DNA of 64,000 bases from Lysobacterales bacterium. Lineage in GTDB: Bacteria > Pseudomonadota > Gammaproteobacteria > Xanthomonadales > Xanthomonadaceae. The stretch lies in assembly GCA_014946745.1 (NCBI GenBank), contig JADCRD010000001.1:620001-684000 (forward strand), read 5' to 3'. Shown piece after piece: positions 59,443 to 64,000 of this stretch (positions are counted from its first letter, which is position 1; every line of letters begins with the position of its first letter). The position numbers and the translations under genes are program-made. Below the pieces are notes generated by a model, which worked only from the letters and a program-made list of their open reading frames with translations, did not search any database and was not told the origin of the DNA.

Positions 59443-59521
59443 TCGCCCCTTGAGGCAAGCGGAGAAGAGCGCTTGTCGGATGCCGGTGGCAGCCGACGCT
59501 CTTCGGAGCCCGAGTGAAGCG
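59443..59521 (+). repeat. 79-bp repeat element, copy 1
   Basis: Copy 1 of a three-copy element. It contains AAGAGCGCTTGTCGGATGCC and then GGCAGCCGACGCTCTTCGGA, so the ends can pair with one another across the middle. The gap 59311-60469 (1159 bp) holds only such repeats and no gene. Confidence 0.75.
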
Positions 59522-59581
59522 TGCGATGAGTCTTGCTCGGGGCGAGGGTCGACTCGTGATCGGGGCGAAGGTCGAGGCCAT

Positions 59582-59606
59582 GGTGGGTCGAGACCCACCC
59601 TATGGG
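59582..59606 (-). repeat. Palindromic repeat core, inverted copy
   Basis: Same core as in the tandem repeats but on the opposite strand, with CGAG in the loop position. It is preceded by TCGTGATCGGGGCGAAGGTC, a flank that recurs at 60077, 62912 and 63063. Confidence 0.75.
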
Positions 59607-59607
59607 C

Positions 59608-59685
59608 TCGCCCTTGATGCAAGCAGAGAAGAGCGTTTGTCGGCTGCCGGCGGCAGCCGACGCTCTTCGGAGCCCGAGTGAAGCG
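59608..59685 (+). repeat. 79-bp repeat element, copy 2
   Basis: About 70 of 78 positions match copy 1 by eye. It has the perfect hairpin GTCGGCTGCC-GGC-GGCAGCCGAC at 59638-59660. Confidence 0.75.
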
Positions 59686-59749
59686 ACGGCAGGGCGGGGG
59701 AGAGAGGTGATGTCTGTCGCGAGGTTTGTCCCCCTCTCCCCAACCTTCC

Positions 59750-59829
59750 TTCGCTTTGCTCGGGCCGCAGAGAGCGTCGGCTGCCACCGGCAGCCGACCA
59801 GCGCTCTCTGCAGCTTCCCTCCAGGGGAG
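59750..59829 (-). repeat. 79-bp repeat element, inverted copy 3
   Basis: The reverse complement of this segment aligns with copies 1 and 2 through the AGAGCGTCGGCTGCC block, with more substitutions. So the gap contains two direct and one inverted copy, which could form a large cruciform. Confidence 0.65.
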
Positions 59830-59964
59830 AGGGGCTTGAAGCGCGGCTTCGACGAGATCGTCTATCGGGGCAGGGTGGCTTGAAGCTTCGGTTCGAGCGG
59901 GCATGTCGCGCGAGTGAGGGGCGGTGATTGCGTGGGCTTGATCGCTCTGCGGCGTGTGCCGCTT

Positions 59965-60007
59965 TGCTCCCCTCTCCCCTTGTGGGAGAGAGGCTGGGGG
60001 AGAGGGG
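59965..60007. repeat. CT/GA-rich repeat
   Basis: CCCCTCTCCCC, then GGGAGAGAGG and GGGGGAGAGGGG: a purine/pyrimidine tract able to pair with itself, related to the tract upstream of cydA (1764) and to one near 59731. No gene is beside it. Confidence 0.45.
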
Positions 60008-60469
60008 TGGGAAGCTTGTCGGGGGGCTATTCCAAACCTGCCTTCATGCGGTGAATCGTGCTCGGGCGATCGTCGATTCGTGTTCGGGGCGAGGGTCGAG
60101 GCCTGCTCGATGCGCTGAGCGATGGCAGCGGCTGAGACTCGGGAGTCGTTGAGCCGACACCGCGCAGGGTACGAAGACGCCACAGGTGGGTTCCTTGTCT
60201 GCGCTCTTCCGGAAGCGGCGCAAATGCTCCGACCGGCGGCCAGCTGTCTCCGCCATGGCGTCGGGCATCCTGTTGGCCGAGCCGCCGCTGGCAACCAGAG
60301 CGCAGTGTGGATCGAGGAATCGCGATACGCGCACGGGGCGCGGGCTCAAGCACGCGACAAATCGGAGCAACGACGGCTTCGTGCAAGTGCAAGGAGGTGC
60401 TGCAGCGGGCAGCCGCCTGCACTCTTTCAAGATCCGCGCGCGGGTCGAACGTGCAGCAAAAGGAGAGCT

Positions 60470-62380
60470 ATGAGCGCTTCGTTCACCCACCGCCCAACGC
60501 AGTCCTGCTGGCCTGCCGCAATGTTCACATCGATCACGGAATCGGCTGCCCGCGTAGCGGCGGTGCGGACCACTCGAAGCGGAGGGCGCGGGCGTGCCTG
60601 GGCGTTGTGGGCGGTTCTGCTCGTCCCGACAGCATGGGCGGGTGACCTTCCGCTGGGCCAGCTCGCCCTTGACGGTCCGGCGACGCCCGAGCAGCTGGCC
60701 TTGATCCTGCCCGTCACGGGCGTTCTGCCGCAGGGCGCCTCGGCGAGCGTGCGCTACCGCGCAGCGGGCTCCGTTGAATGGCGCATCGCTCATCCGCTGC
60801 ACCGCATCCGCCCGACCTTCGCCGAGGTGCCCGCGGCGGGCAGCGTGCCCGACGCATTCGCCTGGCCGGTCATCGACCTCGCTCCGGGCACCACCTACGA
60901 CGTCGAAGTGACGATCGCCAGCGAAGCATCGAGCGCGCTGCGCTCGGGCACGTTCTCGACCCGCGCACTGCCGGGGGCCGCGGGAGCCGCAAACAAGCGC
61001 ATCGCCGCCGGATCAAGCCTCGCTGTGATCCAGGCCGCGATGAACGCGCTCGTCGCCGGTGACGTCATCGAGTTCGATCCAGGCAGCTATCCGCTTTCGG
61101 GGCATGTGCAACTCACGCGCAGCGGCAGCGCCGCGCAGCCGATCGTGATCCGCGGCGCCAGCCGCGACGGCGTGAGGCTGGAGCGCAGCCAGCCGGGCCT
61201 CGTGTTTCAAGTCCTCGGCGCCAACCACGTGGTGATCGAGAACCTGACCCTGCAGGGCACAGGCGTGGATTCCGGCACCGCGGCAAGCTCGGTCGGCATC
61301 GAGTTCTGGAACGGCGCGCCGAACCAGACCGGCATCACTGTGCGCAACACCACGATCCGCGGGGTGGACGTCGGCATCAAGGCCTATGCGCCGCTTCGCG
61401 AGTTTCTTGCGTACGACAACACCCTGATCGGCAACAACACCTGGACCGAGCCGCTGATCACCACCAATGCCACCTGGAACGACGATGGAATCTGCGTGCC
61501 GGGCTTCGGCAACGCGGTGTTCAACAACACCTTGCGCGGCTTCGGCGACAGTCTTGCCTACACCGTGAGTGGCGCGCAGGCGGTGGGCGTGCACTTCTAC
61601 CGGAACGAGATCATCAGCACGGGCGACGATGCCCTCGAAGGCGACTACGCGCATCGCAACCTCAGCTTCTACGACAACCGGGTCACCAACGCGGGGACCC
61701 TGGTGTCACTCGACCCTGTGTACGGCGGGCCGTTTTTGGCCGCCCGCAACATCGCGATCAACACTCAGCGTAGCCCGTTCAAATTCAACAGCACCAACAC
61801 CGGCCATTTTCTGTACAGCAACACGATCATCCGGACGACCGGCAGCGGCAGTCACGTCAACTGGGGCTGGGTGCAGTTCAACAACGGCGCCCAGCGCGCC
61901 TGGGGTTACCGCAACAACGTGATGATCTATCGGGGAACCGGCGATCTGTTCGCCTTCGAGTCAGGCGGCAATGACCCGGTCGATTTCAGCTACAACGCCT
62001 GGTTTCCCGACCGTGCCGTCTGGTGGACGCGATCCGGCGGCAGCTTTGCCAATCTCGCGGCTGCGCGCAGTGGCCTGCCGAACGTCACCCCGGTGTTCAC
62101 AAGCACGCCTCGACGCCATGAGCAGGACCACATCACCACGGCGGATCCCTGGGTCACTCCGGTCGTGCTCGGCACCAGCTTTCTGCTCGAAGTCGCCGCC
62201 GCCCACCTGCCGACTCCCGCGGTCGGCAGCAGCCTCAAGAACTCCGGCGTCGCCATCGCCAACATCACGGATGGCTACAGCGGTGCGGCGCCCGATCGCG
62301 GCGCGGTCATCGAAGGCCGCGCCCTGGTTGTCTTCGGCGACCGTTCGGGGAGCTCGGTTTTCGCGAACGGCTTCGAGTAG
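60470..62380 (+). CDS. Exported right-handed beta-helix protein with C-terminal GFE motif
   Basis: 636 residues from the ATG at 60470, which AGGAG precedes with 4-nt spacing; the frame extends 116 residues upstream without protein character. A long basic lead ends in a hydrophobic signal (ALWAVLLVPTAWAGD). A fibronectin-like N-terminal region (GTTYDVEVTIASEASSALRS) is followed by a beta-helix with the opening AVIQAAMNALVAGDVIEFDP and coils such as NHVVIENLTLQGTGVDSG and NAVFNNTLRGFGDS. Before the end, NITDGYSGAAPDRGA resembles a choice-of-anchor Q tail. The protein ends SSVFANGFE. It is probably exposed on the surface, perhaps binding or cutting a polysaccharide. It stands alone, after a 1.2-kb repeat region. 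Confidence 0.83.
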   Translation: MSASFTHRPTQSCWPAAMFTSITESAARVAAVRTTRSGGRGRAWALWAVLLVPTAWAGDLPLGQLALDGPATPEQLALILPVTGVLPQGASASVRYRAAGSVEWRIAHPLHRIRPTFAEVPAAGSVPDAFAWPVIDLAPGTTYDVEVTIASEASSALRSGTFSTRALPGAAGAANKRIAAGSSLAVIQAAMNALVAGDVIEFDPGSYPLSGHVQLTRSGSAAQPIVIRGASRDGVRLERSQPGLVFQVLGANHVVIENLTLQGTGVDSGTAASSVGIEFWNGAPNQTGITVRNTTIRGVDVGIKAYAPLREFLAYDNTLIGNNTWTEPLITTNATWNDDGICVPGFGNAVFNNTLRGFGDSLAYTVSGAQAVGVHFYRNEIISTGDDALEGDYAHRNLSFYDNRVTNAGTLVSLDPVYGGPFLAARNIAINTQRSPFKFNSTNTGHFLYSNTIIRTTGSGSHVNWGWVQFNNGAQRAWGYRNNVMIYRGTGDLFAFESGGNDPVDFSYNAWFPDRAVWWTRSGGSFANLAAARSGLPNVTPVFTSTPRRHEQDHITTADPWVTPVVLGTSFLLEVAAAHLPTPAVGSSLKNSGVAIANITDGYSGAAPDRGAVIEGRALVVFGDRSGSSVFANGFE

Positions 62381-62483
62381 CTGGCAGGCCGCGGGCCCGA
62401 GAGCTCTTTGGTGCGGTGCGGACGCCGTCTCAAGCGCGCCTTGCGTCACGAGCAGTGGCGCGGACTCAGGCCAGCGCGTCGGC

Positions 62484-62866
62484 CTACTCGAAGCCGTTGC
62501 CGAAGATGCGCACGGGCAGGACGGGCGCCTGCTGCAGCTCGATCGCACCGACATCGATAAAGGTGCCGAACACGCGCGGCTGCCCGAGCACATCGAGCCC
62601 AGGCAGGCCACCCGGCGGCGCCCCCAGCCCGGCATTGACCAGCGGCGAAGCGGGCAACAGCGCGCGAGTGACTGGATCCAGCTGGGGCTCGACGAAGGAA
62701 TTGCCCTGATTGCTGAGGATGGTCGCGCGGTCGGTGGTCGGCGCCGAAGCGAAATTGTTGAACAACTGGCGCACCAGGGGATCGAGTGCGGCGCCAGCAC
62801 CCGTGATCGAGCTGGTGTAGGCCACGCCGCCGCGCAGCACGTTGTTGATTACCGGACGGGGGTTGA
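62484..62866 (-). pseudogene. 3' remnant of an exported choice-of-anchor Q-like protein with GFE end
   Basis: About 125 residues of the C-terminal part remain: LDPVTRALLPASPLVNAGLG, then FGTFIDVGAIELQQ, then the end VRIFGNGFE. That layout (LxPxSP.xNAG ... D.GA.E) is the tail of the choice-of-anchor Q domain found at the end of beta-helix surface proteins. Upstream of about 62866 the frame runs into repeat sequence (a TCGTGTTCGGGC flank, then the palindromic core), so the N-terminal part and signal peptide are gone. It is almost certainly not expressed as an exported protein. Confidence 0.7.
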
Positions 62867-62938
62867 ATCGTGTTCGGGCAACGGGCGCCGAGTTTGGCGT
62901 GGCCGTCGAATCGTGACCGGGGCGAGGGTCGAGGCCAC

Positions 62939-62963
62939 GGTGGGTCGAGACCCACCCTATGGG
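62939..62963 (-). repeat. Palindromic repeat core, inverted copy
   Basis: Inverted core preceded by the recurring GTGACCGGGGCGAGGGTCGA flank. Another partial flank follows at 63058. This copy lies upstream of the truncated gene at 62484. Confidence 0.75.
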
Positions 62964-62982
62964 GCGTGGAGGCGTCGGTATC

Positions 62983-63017
62983 CGTAGGTTGGCGCCGAGC
63001 GCAGCGAGGCCCAACGT
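62983..63017. repeat. Degenerate copy of the REP-like hairpin seen at 5585
   Basis: CGTAGGTTGG on the left and GGCCCAACGT on the right match the arms of the 5585 element with one lost base, separated by GAGCGCAGCG-like loop sequence. This shows that the 5585 hairpin belongs to a dispersed family. Confidence 0.55.
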
Positions 63018-63081
63018 GGGGCGGTCGGGGCGCGGGACGGCGCGTTTGGGGCGGGCGTTGAATCGTGACCGGGGCGATCGC

Positions 63082-64000
63082 TCAGGTCCCGCGCGATGTG
63101 AGGTCTTCGATGTGCTCGACGAAGGCGCGGCGTGCGGCTTCGGCCTCAAACAGTTCGGGCATGCGCGGCGGGATCGCCCGGCGCAGAGCCGCGGCTTCGC
63201 CGGATGCGATCAGTTCGACCGCGCGATCGGCGAGCCGGGCGGGATCTTCCATGCACAGGCGTTCGCGCAGACCCAGCCGGACGAGCATGGCGGCGGTCTG
63301 GCGGCCGCGCATGAAGCGGCCGGGCGTGGTCAGCACGGGTAGGCCGGCCTGCAGGGCATCGAGGCTGGCGTTGCCGCCGGAGAAGTGGCGGCTGTCCAGC
63401 ATCAGGTCGCAGGCGGCATTGATCTGCAGGTAGCGGGCGCGGCTGCCGGTGGCCAGCCAGTGCAGGCGCGCGGGGTCGACGCCGGCGCGCTGCAGGCGCT
63501 GCGTCAGCGCTTCGCGCCAGGCGGTTCGATCATCGAACAGCAGCAGCCTGGCCTGCGGCAGACGCAGCAGCAGCTCCGCATAGAGCGCGTCGTTGTCCGG
63601 GTGCAGCTTGAACAGCGACTGCGGCGCCAGCAGCAGCGGGCCGCGTTCGGGCAGGCTGAGCTCGGCGCGGGGTGCGGGCGGTGGCAGCGGCGGGCGGCGA
63701 TAGTCCACGCCCAGGCCGGGCAAGAGGCGCAGCGGTTCGAGGTAGTGCTCTGCGGCCTCGGCGGGCTCCATGTCGGCGCAGCTGAAGTAAGCATCGAGGC
63801 TGCGCAGGCCCGACGTGACGGGATGGCCCCAGGCCGTGGCCTGGCGGCGTGCGAGCTTCAGCGCGGCCAGCGGAGACAGACGCGAATCCATGCCCAGTTC
63901 GGGGTAGAGGATCAGGCCGGCACGCTCCGCGCGCAGCTGTTCGGCGATGGCACCCAGCGGGGTGTGCTCGTCCACGTAGTGAACGCGGCTGGCGATTGCG
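63082..64000 (-). CDS. Glycosyltransferase family 41-like (SPINDLY/OGT type), 5' end outside
   Basis: 306 residues of the C-terminal part are present, and the frame stays open to the right edge of the window, so the gene is truncated there. The C-terminal catalytic lobe of family-41 O-GlcNAc-type transferases is suggested by ILYPELGMDSR, LLAPQSLFKLHPDNDALYAE, DLMLDSRHFSGGNASLDALQ and GLPVLTTPGRFMRGRQTAAM, the last being the nucleotide-sugar-binding region. TPR repeats would be expected in the missing part. The substrate is unknown; it may glycosylate a protein. It is not linked to other genes in the window. Confidence 0.83.
   Translation of the reverse strand, partial: AIASRVHYVDEHTPLGAIAEQLRAERAGLILYPELGMDSRLSPLAALKLARRQATAWGHPVTSGLRSLDAYFSCADMEPAEAAEHYLEPLRLLPGLGVDYRRPPLPPPAPRAELSLPERGPLLLAPQSLFKLHPDNDALYAELLLRLPQARLLLFDDRTAWREALTQRLQRAGVDPARLHWLATGSRARYLQINAACDLMLDSRHFSGGNASLDALQAGLPVLTTPGRFMRGRQTAAMLVRLGLRERLCMEDPARLADRAVELIASGEAAALRRAIPPRMPELFEAEAARRAFVEHIEDLTSRGT

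Noticed and set aside
51849-62963. An integrated prophage or conjugative element
   Set aside because: No integrase, capsid, portal, relaxase or tRNA attachment site is visible; the accessory genes are explained by an IS, repeats and a small cassette.
62484-63149. A complete 221-residue protein
   Set aside because: Its N-terminal third is translated repeat sequence without a signal peptide; only the last 125 residues resemble a real protein.

Overview
The window looks like a chromosome segment of a high-GC gammaproteobacterium of the order Lysobacterales (Xanthomonadales), probably outside Xanthomonas itself. The evidence is the lptD-surA-pdxA-rsmA-apaG-apaH operon, an rpoE-rseA-rseC-mucD stress operon, many secreted proteins of families common in that order, and dispersed palindromic repeats. 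This assignment is inference from gene content, not from a phylogenetic marker. No tRNA, rRNA or CRISPR array was seen.

Layout. 1-7.7 kb: cytochrome bd-type quinol oxidase (cydAB), a GbsR/MarR-type regulator with a perfect palindrome at its start, a three-gene operon (membrane protein, TPR protein, AAA+ ATPase), and a FadJ-type beta-oxidation enzyme. 7.8-11.2 kb: sigma-E operon with a candidate sigma-E promoter and the periplasmic protease DegP/MucD. 11.4-18.9 kb: outer-membrane biogenesis and housekeeping operon on the minus strand. 19-25 kb: PAS-GGDEF-EAL protein, FabR-like TetR regulator, FKBP lipoprotein, small DUF2007 protein, DUF6159 membrane protein, ferredoxin-NADP reductase. 25.7-30.4 kb: a tandem pair of secreted paralogues with internally duplicated domains, dienelactone hydrolase, YjdM, and a pair of membrane proteins divergent from an XRE/MmyB regulator with a perfect operator-like palindrome between them. 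30.7-48.3 kb: mostly exported proteins (DUF4832-like, a CxxCH protein, alkaline phosphatase family, delta-60 repeat, beta-helix), plus a chemotaxis receptor, an AraC regulator and small membrane proteins.

48.9-63.1 kb is an accessory, repeat-rich region. A 105-bp tandem repeat is split by a 1201-bp IS3-family element with 4-bp target duplications. Nine copies of one palindromic repeat core are scattered here. A carbon-nitrogen hydrolase segment has been duplicated around a vapBC toxin-antitoxin module. Next to the second copy lies a low-GC two-gene cassette encoding an OLD/DUF3696-like AAA ATPase and a TOPRIM-like partner, which I read as a candidate defence system of no named type that I recognise. 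It abuts hutI. A repeat array and another exported beta-helix protein follow. The window ends in a partial family-41-like glycosyltransferase.

Two observations stand out. First, the ATPase/TOPRIM pair. Second, a short motif at the extreme C terminus, roughly [PSR]-[VI]-F-x-[DN]-G-F-E, shared by four exported proteins of unrelated folds and one truncated gene. It sits where sorting signals usually sit and may mark an undescribed surface-sorting or secretion route. Both conclusions are inference from sequence and need searches or experiments.
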